From NCBI RefSeq assembly GCF_002368335.1, contig NZ_AP018288.1, positions 7,963,051 through 8,027,050 of the forward strand: a stretch of 64,000 nucleotides of DNA, in the 5' to 3' direction. Origin of the DNA: Nostoc sp. NIES-4103 (GTDB lineage Bacteria; Cyanobacteriota; Cyanobacteriia; Cyanobacteriales; Nostocaceae). The notes under the pieces are model-generated. The model searched no databases. It was not told the DNA's origin and saw only the letters and a program-made list of their open reading frames with translations. Numbering within the stretch: position 1 is the stretch's first letter; each line of letters opens with the position of its first letter. The position numbers and the translations under genes are program-made. This document shows positions 35,167 to 44,051 of the stretch, one piece after another.

Positions 35167-36510
35167 GTGGATATCGATTCCTTACTACAATCATTTCAAC
35201 CCTTTGGTGTCCATCTGGGACTCGATCGCATTGTCAAACTTTTGGCAAATCTCGGCAACCCCCATCACCAAGTCCCGATAATTCACGTTGCTGGTACCAA
35301 TGGCAAAGGTTCAGTCTGTGCCTATCTTTCCTCAGTACTCACTGAGGCTGGTTATCGTACAGGACGCTACATTTCTCCCCATTTAGTTGATTGGACGGAA
35401 CGCATTTGCCTGAATGAACAGCCGATTTCTTCAGAGACATTGAGCCAATTATTACAGCAAGTGCAAGCGGCCATTCGTCCTGATGAAGAATCACCAACTC
35501 AGTTTGAAGTAATTACCGCAGCAGCTTGGTTGTATTTTGCCCAGCAGCAAGTTGATGTAGCAGTGATAGAAGTGGGGTTAGGAGGGCGCTTAGATGCTAC
35601 CAATGTGTGTTCAAAGCCCTTGGTTAGTGTCATCACTTCCATCAGCCGCGAACACTGGCAGCAACTAGGCCCTACTGTGGCTGACATTGCCAGAGAAAAA
35701 GCAGGTATTCTCAAACCTGGGTGTCCTGCTGTAATTGGGCCATTGCCAGCGGATGCTCTTTTAGTTGTGCGATCGCGTATTCAAGAATTACAATGCCCAA
35801 TTATTACACCGCAACCTGCACGCCAAATCGCTTCCGGTTGGGCAGAATATCAAACAAATAAAGGGGACTGGGGAACTCGGGGCCCCCACGACCGCAGGGA
35901 GTGGGGATTAGGGGCAATAGGGACTGGGGACTGGGGATTAGTTGAAAATACCAAAACAATTAAATATCCTCTGCCATTACAAGGACAAATTCAATTAACT
36001 AATTCAGCTTTGGCTTTAGCCGCTTTAGAAATTCTCCAAAAACAAGGTTGGAAAATTTCTGAAGAAGCCATAATCAACGGTATGGCAAAAACTAAATGGC
36101 CAGGGCGGATGCAATGGATTACTTACAGAAACCAAAAATTATTAATTGATGGCGCTCATAATCCTGCCGCTGCCAAAGTTTTGCGTGATTATGTAGATAC
36201 CCTAGATACCCAAACAGTAACTTGGGTGATGGGAATGCTTTCTACTAAAGAACATGCTGATATTTTCAAAGCTTTACTACGACCAAATAACCGATTATAT
36301 TTAGTGCCAGTACAAGATCATAGTTCAGCTGAGCCAGTTGAATTAGCAAAGATAGCTGGTGAAATTTGTCCTGAATTAAGCCTTTGTCAAACTGATTCAG
36401 ATTTAGCATCAGCACTAGAATCAGCTTTTACTTCAAAAGATAGTTTAGTAGTTTTGTGTGGTTCCCTCTATTTAATAGGACATTTTTTAAGAATGGGGAA
36501 TGGGCAATAG
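35167..36510 (+). CDS. folC: Folylpolyglutamate/dihydrofolate synthase FolC
   Basis: 447 residues from a GTG start. It adds glutamate to dihydropteroate or folates with ATP. The P-loop VAGTNGKGS is at residues 41-49, with the Mur-ligase-like middle domain (IEVGLGGRLDATN, ISREHWQQLG, EKAGILKPG) and the C-terminal domain with IDGAHNPAAAK. Residues about 232-258 (KGDWGTRGPHDRREWGLGAIG and on) are encoded by intergenic-type GGGGACTGGGGA repeats inserted in frame, and the last residues also run into such repeats. Confidence 0.95.
   Translation: MDIDSLLQSFQPFGVHLGLDRIVKLLANLGNPHHQVPIIHVAGTNGKGSVCAYLSSVLTEAGYRTGRYISPHLVDWTERICLNEQPISSETLSQLLQQVQAAIRPDEESPTQFEVITAAAWLYFAQQQVDVAVIEVGLGGRLDATNVCSKPLVSVITSISREHWQQLGPTVADIAREKAGILKPGCPAVIGPLPADALLVVRSRIQELQCPIITPQPARQIASGWAEYQTNKGDWGTRGPHDRREWGLGAIGTGDWGLVENTKTIKYPLPLQGQIQLTNSALALAALEILQKQGWKISEEAIINGMAKTKWPGRMQWITYRNQKLLIDGAHNPAAAKVLRDYVDTLDTQTVTWVMGMLSTKEHADIFKALLRPNNRLYLVPVQDHSSAEPVELAKIAGEICPELSLCQTDSDLASALESAFTSKDSLVVLCGSLYLIGHFLRMGNGQ
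35862..35940. repeat. Heptamer repeat tract inside folC, in frame
   Basis: GGGGACTGGGGAACTCGGGGC...GGGACTGGGGACTGGGGATTA, the same units as in intergenic tracts, within a reading frame that stays open. Confidence 0.9.
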
Positions 36511-36623
36511 GGAATAGGGAATGGGGAATAGGGAATTGGTGAATAATTATTTCCTTTTTACTCCCTCATCTCCCTCATCCCCCTCATCTCCTCTGCTCCC
36601 CCGCTCCCCATTCCCCATTCCCA
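36491..36623. repeat. Inverted repeat tracts between convergent folC and the sugar-binding gene
   Basis: GGGGAATGGGCAATAGGGAATAGGG... (36491-36538) faces CATCTCC...GCTCCCCATTCCCCATTCCC (36560-36623). The outer parts are complementary and may form a terminator-like stem. The left tract includes the last six codons and the stop of folC. Confidence 0.85.
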
Positions 36624-36627
36624 AAAT

Positions 36628-37905
36628 CTATCTATTATTCCACTCTTGTGCTGCATCTTCTACAGCTTTATCTACAGTTTTCTCCCCTAACATAGCTGCT
36701 TGTAAATTCTCATAAATTGCCTTTTGAAGTTTGTTAAAATCCTTCAATGTCGGAGTTAAAATTTCTGCTTTTTGCAGTTGTTTGGCACTAATAACTCGTG
36801 CCTTTTCCACTGTTGAAGCTGTTGCTGGCACATCTTTAAAATAGCTATCAGACAACGCTTTGACTGTAGATGGCAACACGTTAGCAGCTTTTGCGAAAGC
36901 TAGCTGATTTTCGTCATTAGTGACAAAGAGGGCAAATTTAACAGCCGCATCTGGATTTTTGCTTGCACGCGGTACAACTATATTCATCACAGCAACATTT
37001 TTCTTACCTGTGTCACCTGTAAGTTGGGGTGCTATGGCTGAGGCTTGAGCAACTTTTGGGGCATTATTGGCGATGGTTTTGAGAAACTCTGGCCCAGAAG
37101 CTAAGAACGCCGTCTCTCCAGCTTGGTACAAATCAATAGCGCGGCGATGTCCCTGTGTTAACGCTTCTTTTGGTAGTAACCCTTTTTTGTACATATCTAC
37201 CCAATACTGAAACGCAGCTTTGCCTTGTGGTGAATTAAAAGCTGCTTTACCCTCGGTATTTACTAGAGTCACTCCCATTTGCACTAATGATTCCATCACC
37301 TCACCGGAATCTTGCGGTACAAACGTCACAAAGAAGGCATATTTGCCAGTCTTATCTTTAATTTGTTGCGCTGTCTGTGTTAGTTCTGCGTAAGTACTGG
37401 GTACTTTAGTGATACCTGCCTGTTTTAATAAATCAGTGTTATAAATGGTTAGCCTTGTGGTGAGATACCAGGGTACACCAAAACTCTTGCCATTGAGTGT
37501 ACTTGCTTTCCAGATATTTGGTAGATAGGAGGAGCGTACTTCATTTGGGACTTTTGTATCCAGATCCAACCAAGCATTTCGTCCAGCAAGTTGGGAAGCA
37601 AAATCTGGATTTAAATTAACAACATCAGGTGGCGTATTTGCTGAGACAGCTGTTAAAATTTTGTTCTCCATAGCAGACCAAGGTATATCTTGCCAGTTCA
37701 CCTTTATACCCGGATTTTGCGATTCAAAATTCGCAATTAGGCTTTGGAAATAATCAGTAAATTGAGGTTTGAGTTGCATCGTCCAAAACTCAATAGTTGG
37801 CGTGCGCGGGCGATTAGGCTCAGGGCTGCAACTTATCATCCAACTGGTTAATAAGCTAATGATTGCTAAAGCAGCCAGTTGTTTAAATTTTCGCAATTGA
37901 ATCAT
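36628..37905 (-). CDS. ABC transporter sugar-binding lipoprotein (solute-binding family 1)
   Basis: 425 residues. The signal ends at a lipobox (TSWMISC, Cys near residue 26). The mature protein begins with IEFWTMQLKPQFTDYFQSLIANFESQNPGIKVNW, the typical start of family 1 binding proteins. Later come TPPDVVNLNPDFASQLAG, GKSFGVPWYLTTRLTIYN and FLASGPEFLKTIA, as in sugar-binding proteins. It would deliver a sugar to an inner-membrane ABC importer. No permease or ATPase lies nearby, so the partner genes are elsewhere. The substrate is not predictable. Confidence 0.9.
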   Translation of the reverse strand: MIQLRKFKQLAALAIISLLTSWMISCSPEPNRPRTPTIEFWTMQLKPQFTDYFQSLIANFESQNPGIKVNWQDIPWSAMENKILTAVSANTPPDVVNLNPDFASQLAGRNAWLDLDTKVPNEVRSSYLPNIWKASTLNGKSFGVPWYLTTRLTIYNTDLLKQAGITKVPSTYAELTQTAQQIKDKTGKYAFFVTFVPQDSGEVMESLVQMGVTLVNTEGKAAFNSPQGKAAFQYWVDMYKKGLLPKEALTQGHRRAIDLYQAGETAFLASGPEFLKTIANNAPKVAQASAIAPQLTGDTGKKNVAVMNIVVPRASKNPDAAVKFALFVTNDENQLAFAKAANVLPSTVKALSDSYFKDVPATASTVEKARVISAKQLQKAEILTPTLKDFNKLQKAIYENLQAAMLGEKTVDKAVEDAAQEWNNR

Positions 37906-38046
37906 TTTCCCAGTGTTTTTACGCTTGATCAGAGTGAAAAGCTTATGCAGAATTGTCGAGATTATAGGCTAAAAAAATTACCTATTGCCAAGAGCATTCT
38001 TTAGTATCGTTTAAATTTTCAATTTAGCAGTCCAGCGGGCACAACT

Positions 38047-39153
38047 GTGGTAAAAAGCTTCAATAGTCTGTTTGGGAAATCTAATAAAGGGGTGGGCATT
38101 GAACTTGCACCAGAACGGGTGAATATAGTTCAACTACGTAAGCAGCGCCAAGGCTTGAAAATAGAATCCTTGACATCAGTACCAGTTCCAGAAGGCATTG
38201 TTACTGATGGTCAAATTGCTGACCCCGCAGCAATGGCGCAATTAATTCAGCAAGGACTGGCTGAAAGCAAAATCAAAGCTTCTCGTGTTGCCACGGGTGT
38301 ACCGGGACGAGATTCGATTGTACGTATAATACCTGTACCAGCTGAGTTAGATGATAAAGAACTGCGGGATATGGTGTTAAACCATGAAGCAGGTTTGTAT
38401 TTACCTTATCCGCGTGAAGAAGCTGATGTAGATTATCAGAAACTTGGGTATTTTGTAGATGAAGACGGTATTGAAAAGGTTCAGGTATTACTAGTTGCCA
38501 CCCGCAAGGAGGTGACAGATACATATATTAGTACGTTTGAGCAAGCAGGATTACAAATCGACGTTTTAGAGATTAGCAGTTTTGCTCTGATTCGGACAAT
38601 TCGTGAACAACTGCGGCAATTCGGGCCACAAGAAGCGGCAGTACTGGTTGATATAGAATTCGACAGCACAGAAATAGCCATCATCATTAACGGAGTGCCG
38701 CAATTTTCGCGCACCGTACCTATTGGTACATATCAACTGGAAACAGCTTTAGCGAGGTCAATGAGTTTACCGACCTCTCGCGATATGGAACTGTTACAGG
38801 GAGTAATTATTACCCCAACTCCTATAGATGGTGGCAAAACTGGTGTTACTGAAATTGACCCTAGTATGGCAGCCTTGTTGAGAGTCTTAGGAGAACTAAC
38901 AGATGAACTGCGTCGTTCCATCGATTTTTACCTTAATCAAAGTGAAAATTTGGAGGTAACGCAGATTTTCCTAGCTGGGCCAGGAGGCGGACTACAACAG
39001 CTAGATGAGTTTTTTACTCAAAGATTAAGCTTGCCAGCCACTCAGGTAGATCCAATTGGATCTTTGTCCTTGGAAGTCGATGCAGAAAAGTACCCGATGG
39101 TACGACGTTCTGGCCTAGGGATAGTACTTGGTCTAGGCATGAGAGAGGTGTAA
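38047..39153 (+). CDS. pilM: Type IV pilus assembly protein PilM
   Basis: 368 residues from a GTG start. It is an actin-like cytoplasmic ATPase-fold protein that binds the PilN N-terminus. It has GVGIELAPERVNIVQLRKQ, VATGVPGRDSIVRIIPVPAELDDKEL, VLVDIEFDSTEIAIIINGVPQFSRTVPIG, and the C-terminal IFLAGPGGGLQQLDEFF. First gene of pilM-pilN-pilO-pilQ, 4 bases before pilN. Confidence 0.95.
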   Translation: MVKSFNSLFGKSNKGVGIELAPERVNIVQLRKQRQGLKIESLTSVPVPEGIVTDGQIADPAAMAQLIQQGLAESKIKASRVATGVPGRDSIVRIIPVPAELDDKELRDMVLNHEAGLYLPYPREEADVDYQKLGYFVDEDGIEKVQVLLVATRKEVTDTYISTFEQAGLQIDVLEISSFALIRTIREQLRQFGPQEAAVLVDIEFDSTEIAIIINGVPQFSRTVPIGTYQLETALARSMSLPTSRDMELLQGVIITPTPIDGGKTGVTEIDPSMAALLRVLGELTDELRRSIDFYLNQSENLEVTQIFLAGPGGGLQQLDEFFTQRLSLPATQVDPIGSLSLEVDAEKYPMVRRSGLGIVLGLGMREV

Positions 39154-39157
39154 CACA

Positions 39158-39925
39158 ATGTACAGTCTAGATATTAACTTTCTTAAAGACCGCCCAATTT
39201 ACCAGGAGAAACCTGGTAAAAAGCCAGGAAATAAACTTCCTTCAGGAAGCTTAACACCCATATATATAGGAGTTACCTTGGGTTTGTGTCTTCCAATTTT
39301 TGTAGCAACTGGTTGGTGGATTTTACAAGCGAAAAATAGCGAATTGGAGCAGGTAATAGCACAACTCGATCAGGAGAACAAGAAATTAGATGCAGAAATA
39401 GGAAATATTAATAAAATCCGGGAAGAGACGAAAAAAATTAAAGCAGAAACACAAAGTTTAGTCACTGTATTTGACCAAATTCGTCCTTGGTCAGCCATGT
39501 TGCAAGATTTGCGCGATCGCATACCAGCAACAGTACAAATTAGTAACGTCAAGCAAATTCCACCCACGCCGGCAGCAGACGGTAAACCATCAAATAATCC
39601 TGCCGGAGGAATTGTAATTAATGGGTTAGCTCGCTCTTTTAATGATGTCAACGATTTCTTGCTGGTTCTGCAACAGTCTCGGTTCTTGAAGTCCTCAGAA
39701 AGCAAAATTATCTCAGCCAACTTAGTAGATGCACCATTACCGCCAACTACTAGGACATCCACTACTGTACCCATCAAACCACCTCAAGTAGTGAATTACA
39801 GTATTCAATCGAGTCTCAGTGATGTTCCTGCTTCTGAGTTAATCCGAGAGTTAGAACAAAAAGGTACAGTGGGTTTAGTGACTCGTATTCGTAGTATGCA
39901 ACAGATAGGAGTCATTCCAAAATGA
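39158..39925 (+). CDS. pilN: Type IV pilus assembly protein PilN
   Basis: 255 residues. The cytoplasmic N-terminus MYSLDINFLKDRP is the PilM-binding segment. It is followed by one membrane helix (about residues 38-56), a coiled coil (LEQVIAQLDQENKKLDAEIGNINKIREETKKI) and a ferredoxin-like periplasmic domain. Overlaps pilO by 4 bases (ATGA). Confidence 0.93.
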   Translation: MYSLDINFLKDRPIYQEKPGKKPGNKLPSGSLTPIYIGVTLGLCLPIFVATGWWILQAKNSELEQVIAQLDQENKKLDAEIGNINKIREETKKIKAETQSLVTVFDQIRPWSAMLQDLRDRIPATVQISNVKQIPPTPAADGKPSNNPAGGIVINGLARSFNDVNDFLLVLQQSRFLKSSESKIISANLVDAPLPPTTRTSTTVPIKPPQVVNYSIQSSLSDVPASELIRELEQKGTVGLVTRIRSMQQIGVIPK

Positions 39926-40668
39926 CGGTAAGTGATGATTTAAATTTTGCAGAACATGCCGGGGAATTAGATTCAGAAACACCAGGCAACTTTGTTCTCT
40001 TTGGCATTACCTTTACCCCCAAAATTATTGGTATTTTGGCAGGTTTGGTGGGAGTTGCTGGAGCAGCTTATCTACTGCTAAATATGGTAATGCCAGCTTG
40101 GGATAACTATCAACAACAGCAAGTAAAAAGTAGCGAACTGCAAGGGCAACTTGAGCAAAAGAGAGCTTCTATTAAACAAGCTGACAAGGTAAAAAAAGAA
40201 CAAGAAGAAGCAAAGCAACAAAAAACTCAAGTTTTAGGTTTATTTGCTAATCAGAAAACTTTCTATACTTTGCTATTAGACCTGAATCGTTTGGTTGAGT
40301 CCGGCAATGCTCAAATTCCTGTCAATGGAGTCAGAGCCAAATTACAGAAGTTTATGCCAGCTGCACAAGAAGCGGAAATAATTACTGATGGCTCTCTAGG
40401 GCCACTAGTCAACGGTCAACTCAAACGCAGCAGTGTGAATCTCGAAATTGTGGGAACTTATGAGCAAACACAATCGATTATTCGTAATATAGAGCGTTTA
40501 CAGCCTTTGTTAATAGTTAAAGACTATCAATCAGCATTGGCTCCAGTAGATCCGCTAAAAACAAAAGCAGGGCCTGCACAGATTACTACATCGTTTCAGC
40601 TACAGGCATTGATGCCGCTTACTCCAGAGGACATAGCTGCCGCTAAAGCAGCAGCACCCAAGAAGTAG
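39922..40668 (+). CDS. pilO: Type IV pilus assembly protein PilO
   Basis: 248 residues. One membrane helix (about residues 34-56, IIGILAGLVGVAGAAYLLLNMV), a coiled coil (SELQGQLEQKRASIKQADKVKKEQ) and a periplasmic domain whose VNLEIVGTYEQTQSIIRNIERLQPLLIV strand-helix is typical of PilO. It forms the inner-membrane alignment subcomplex with PilN. Confidence 0.93.
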   Translation: MTVSDDLNFAEHAGELDSETPGNFVLFGITFTPKIIGILAGLVGVAGAAYLLLNMVMPAWDNYQQQQVKSSELQGQLEQKRASIKQADKVKKEQEEAKQQKTQVLGLFANQKTFYTLLLDLNRLVESGNAQIPVNGVRAKLQKFMPAAQEAEIITDGSLGPLVNGQLKRSSVNLEIVGTYEQTQSIIRNIERLQPLLIVKDYQSALAPVDPLKTKAGPAQITTSFQLQALMPLTPEDIAAAKAAAPKK

Positions 40669-40706
40669 TTAGGAGTTAGGAGTTGGGAGTTAGGAGTTAG
40701 GAGTTG
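40667..40706. repeat. GGAGTTA tandem repeat between pilO and pilQ
   Basis: Five to six degenerate TTAGGAG units directly after the pilO stop. The GTG start of pilQ lies 70 bases on. Confidence 0.85.
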
Positions 40707-40777
40707 AAAGAAAAATACTTAGCACCCAGCACTAAAAATTATTGATTAACAAGATCGCATAAGGTGAGGAATGAACT

Positions 40778-43231
40778 GTGAAACAGCTTCACGGTAATAG
40801 TTTAATATTGGGTGCTGCCGCTTTCGTATTTTTGGCAGCTCAACCAGCATGGTCACAGACTACTCAAATTAATCAAGTACAGCTAAATCCAGTTGATGGC
40901 GGACTGAGCGTTATTTTGAAAACTACCACAGGCGATCGCCCGCAAGTTTTCACAACAAAAAGAGGCAAAGCTCTAGTTACAGATATTATTAATACTCAAC
41001 TGCGCTTACCACAAGGTAATAATTTCCGTCAAGATAACCCTGCTCCTGGAATTGCCTCAGTTGAAGTCAGTCAACTTGATGCTAATAGCATTCGGCTGAC
41101 GGTGACTGGCAGTAATGACACACCAGGCAATCAGCCTGTGGTGCGGCAACAAAACACAATTACTCTCGGCTTTACGCCTTCTGGAGGTACTACAGCATCA
41201 GCACCAACACCTGCAACACCTGTAAAACCGACAACACCAACAACCCCGACCGCTTCTACCCCAGTCCAATCTGGTGCAAAGCCAGATGTTCTCATCCCTA
41301 ACCCAGAGGTGACAATTGACGGCAAACTTGCTCAGCCAGCTGGCCCGGGTCAACCTCTGAGCCAAGCTCCTCCTTTCTTGCCTAGAGCCGTCGCTCCACC
41401 AGTGGGAGATATTGCCATTTCTACTGCTGATGCTTCTCCTAGCACCATTGATTTGGGCACTCAAGAGCGCGTTCCCCGTTTAGTATTGCGAGATGCACCA
41501 GTGCGCGAGGTTTTATCATTACTTGCTCGTGCTGCTGGTTTAAATCTGGCTTATATAAGCAATACACCAACACCAGGACAGTCTAGTGGAGGTCAACAAG
41601 CTGCTGCTGGTGATGGTCAAACCATCTCCCTAGATATTGAAAATGAGCCAGTGCAAGATGTGTTTAACTATGTCTTGCGAATGAGTGGTTTAGAAGCTAA
41701 CCGTAGTGGACGGACTATTTTTGTGGGAACTAAGCTACCTAATGCGACCCGCGATATGGTTATGCGGAGTCTGCGACTTAATCAGGTGACAGTGGGGGTC
41801 GCTCTCAACTATTTGGTGGGTTTAGGGGCAGAAAGTGCCATTAGCCGCGAACGACTTGTGACTAGCGTTAATGCTGTACCCGTAGGTAATGGAGTTGCCC
41901 CTGTCACCCAAACTCAAACGACCACGGAAACTAAATTAGAAACTCAACGAGCTGAGTTTAAAGACTCTAATCCATTACTGAGAGGTTTACAGGCATTAGG
42001 AGACGAGCGCACTAATTCTCTAACTTTAATTGGGCCTCCTAGGTTAGTTGAGATGGCAATGACTCAACTTACTCAGCTTGATATCCGCCGTCGTCAAGTA
42101 GCAGTTAACGTCAGAATTATCGATGTTAATTTGTTGAACACCCAGGACTACAACGCTAGCTTTTCTTTTGGCATTGGCAAGAACTTCTTCACTAATGATG
42201 GCGGTGCAGCATCTCTGAATTTTGGCGGTTCCAGACCAGCTACCAGAACTGAAGCATCAACTAGTGTGACTAGCACACCAGTCATCCAGAATCCAATTAC
42301 AGGAGAGCCTTTCCTTGACCCAAATAGCAGTGTATCGATTCCAGGAACTACCCCAGGTACAGTAATAGTAGATGCAAATGGCAACATCACTAGAGTTGCA
42401 AACCCAGGATCTGGAAACTTCTATAGACCGACTGCGCCTACTGGAGACCCTCTACAACCAGGTTTTTCTGATATCACTCCGGCAACTGATAATATTATTA
42501 CGAGGAACGCTGATGGCACCTCGACTGTCAGACAAGGTACTCTAGGTACAGCTACTACATCTCTTCCCTCTTTATTCCAATTTCCCAAACGTCTACTAGC
42601 TAGCTTACAGGCTCAGGTACAGAGTGGTAACGCCAAGATTTTGACTGACCCAACCTTAATTGTGCAAGAAGGTCAAACAGCTAATGTTAACCTCACTCAG
42701 GAAGTAGTAGGCAATATTAAAAGAGAAATAGTTCGCGACGCGAATCTTGCCACAGAAACAATTTCAGCAGAGAAAGACCAAGTAGGTTTAACCTTAGCTG
42801 TTAAAGTTGAGCGGATTGACGATAACGGTTTTGTTTCTCTATCGGTAGCTCCTGTTGTCAAAGCACCCCAAGCTCCAGCTACTATCAATGTTGGAGGCGG
42901 TGGTAGCCAACAAATATTTTTGGTGTCTGAGCGCTCTCTTAATTCTGGCTTGATCCGCCTGCGAGATGGTCAGACTCTAATTCTCTCAGGCATCATTCAA
43001 GATTCAGATCGGACAACTGTCTCTAAAATCCCTATTTTAGGTGATCTTCCGCTCATTGGTTCGCTGTTTAGAAGTACAAATAGACAAAACCAGCGCAATG
43101 AGGTAATTGTGTTACTCACACCCCAAATTATGGATGATACAGAGAACTCTGCCTATGGCTATAATTACACCCCCAGCCCACAGGTGCGGGACATTCTTGA
43201 ACGTCGTGGTTTGAACACACCTAAGCGTTAA
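40778..43231 (+). CDS. pilQ: Type IV pilus secretin PilQ
   Basis: 817 residues. Signal peptide (LILGAAAFVFLAAQPAWSQ), then an AMIN domain (about 32-130), a Pro/Thr-rich linker, the N-domains starting VPRLVLRDAPVREVLSLLARAAGLNL, and the secretin domain ending in LRDGQTLILSGIIQDSDRTT then VSKIPILGDLPLIGSLFRS and VIVLLTPQIM. It forms the outer-membrane pore for the pilus. The GTG start with AAGGTGAGGA upstream is chosen; the nearby ATG is out of frame. A terminator follows. No pilP between pilO and pilQ. Confidence 0.96.
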   Translation: MKQLHGNSLILGAAAFVFLAAQPAWSQTTQINQVQLNPVDGGLSVILKTTTGDRPQVFTTKRGKALVTDIINTQLRLPQGNNFRQDNPAPGIASVEVSQLDANSIRLTVTGSNDTPGNQPVVRQQNTITLGFTPSGGTTASAPTPATPVKPTTPTTPTASTPVQSGAKPDVLIPNPEVTIDGKLAQPAGPGQPLSQAPPFLPRAVAPPVGDIAISTADASPSTIDLGTQERVPRLVLRDAPVREVLSLLARAAGLNLAYISNTPTPGQSSGGQQAAAGDGQTISLDIENEPVQDVFNYVLRMSGLEANRSGRTIFVGTKLPNATRDMVMRSLRLNQVTVGVALNYLVGLGAESAISRERLVTSVNAVPVGNGVAPVTQTQTTTETKLETQRAEFKDSNPLLRGLQALGDERTNSLTLIGPPRLVEMAMTQLTQLDIRRRQVAVNVRIIDVNLLNTQDYNASFSFGIGKNFFTNDGGAASLNFGGSRPATRTEASTSVTSTPVIQNPITGEPFLDPNSSVSIPGTTPGTVIVDANGNITRVANPGSGNFYRPTAPTGDPLQPGFSDITPATDNIITRNADGTSTVRQGTLGTATTSLPSLFQFPKRLLASLQAQVQSGNAKILTDPTLIVQEGQTANVNLTQEVVGNIKREIVRDANLATETISAEKDQVGLTLAVKVERIDDNGFVSLSVAPVVKAPQAPATINVGGGGSQQIFLVSERSLNSGLIRLRDGQTLILSGIIQDSDRTTVSKIPILGDLPLIGSLFRSTNRQNQRNEVIVLLTPQIMDDTENSAYGYNYTPSPQVRDILERRGLNTPKR

Positions 43232-43290
43232 ACTGTTAGCTTGGCCAAGACTCCAGTTCCTCACCACTCGGTACTACAGTTATATTCGTT

Positions 43291-43331
43291 AAAGCAGCCA
43301 CTAGCTCAAGAGCTTTGTGGTGCTTTTTTTT
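43291..43331 (+). terminator. Terminator after pilQ
   Basis: AAAGCAGCCACTAGCTC-AA-GAGCTTTGTGGTGCTTTTTTTT forms a long stem with one or two bulges and a T8 tail, about 60 bases after the stop. Confidence 0.85.
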
Positions 43332-44051
43332 GATTGCTACAAAACGAAATAAGGCTTGTACCATTTTGGATTTTAGATTTTAGATTTTGGATTGAGAGTT
43401 GCTCATACCATTTCACGAAATAACAGATACAGATACCTGGGTATGGTCGTACAGGTGTACATTGGTGTCAACTTAAGTTAAAAATTGCTTAACTGTCGGC
43501 TTCCTCGCCCGCCTCGAACTTAAGTTCAAGGCTAATAGCTAAAGTCTACTTCAGTAGACTAAAGATTTTTAGAGATATTTAGTCATCAATAGATGACTTT
43601 TGCGCTAAAAGAAGGAACTTTAGTTCCTTGTTGGACATTGGTTTTATGCGATTGTTGACACACTTGGCAGCTGGTGTGCCCCTACAACTCCTTTGTTGCT
43701 CAAAGAATACCGAAATCTTTTTAACGAACCACAAAGGAAGAAATAGGCAATCTTATGGCGAGAAGGGAGTAATAATCCCCACTTACTTATCTATGGGATT
43801 GATTTATTAACAATTCGTAATTACGAAGCCCGTAATTCGTAATTACGTTAGGGATGGGGATTTAGACCATACAGTACGGCACGACTTATAGAAGTCTGGT
43901 GTTCCACCTCGGTTTAATTACGAATTACGAATTACGAATTACGAATTAGTAATTATGTTGAGCTACAACTGTAGTATTGAAGGATAACATGCTGAAACAA
44001 GGTTCAAGGTCGTAAGCACATCTTGGTTGAGATCCAAGGCAGAAATGAACT
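43332..44051. other. Non-coding region with palindrome cluster and GAATTAC repeats
   Basis: It holds a GATTTTA heptamer tract (43366-43394), the four-hairpin cluster listed separately (43505-43630), and GAATTAC-type tracts at 43810-43850 and 43914-43957. No credible gene was found. A short ORF at 43628-43810 has no family features. Confidence 0.7.
43505..43630. repeat. Cluster of four consecutive palindromes
   Basis: GAACTTAAGTTC (43516-43527), AGTCTACT-TC-AGTAGACT (43543-43560), AGTCATC-AATA-GATGACT (43581-43598) and AGGAACT-TT-AGTTCCT (43613-43628) follow one another within 115 bases. This looks like a dispersed cyanobacterial structured repeat. Confidence 0.75.

Noticed and set aside
43628..43810. 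60-residue ORF upstream of the Uma2 gene
   Set aside because: It starts within the palindrome cluster and lies in a repeat-rich non-coding region with no recognisable domain.
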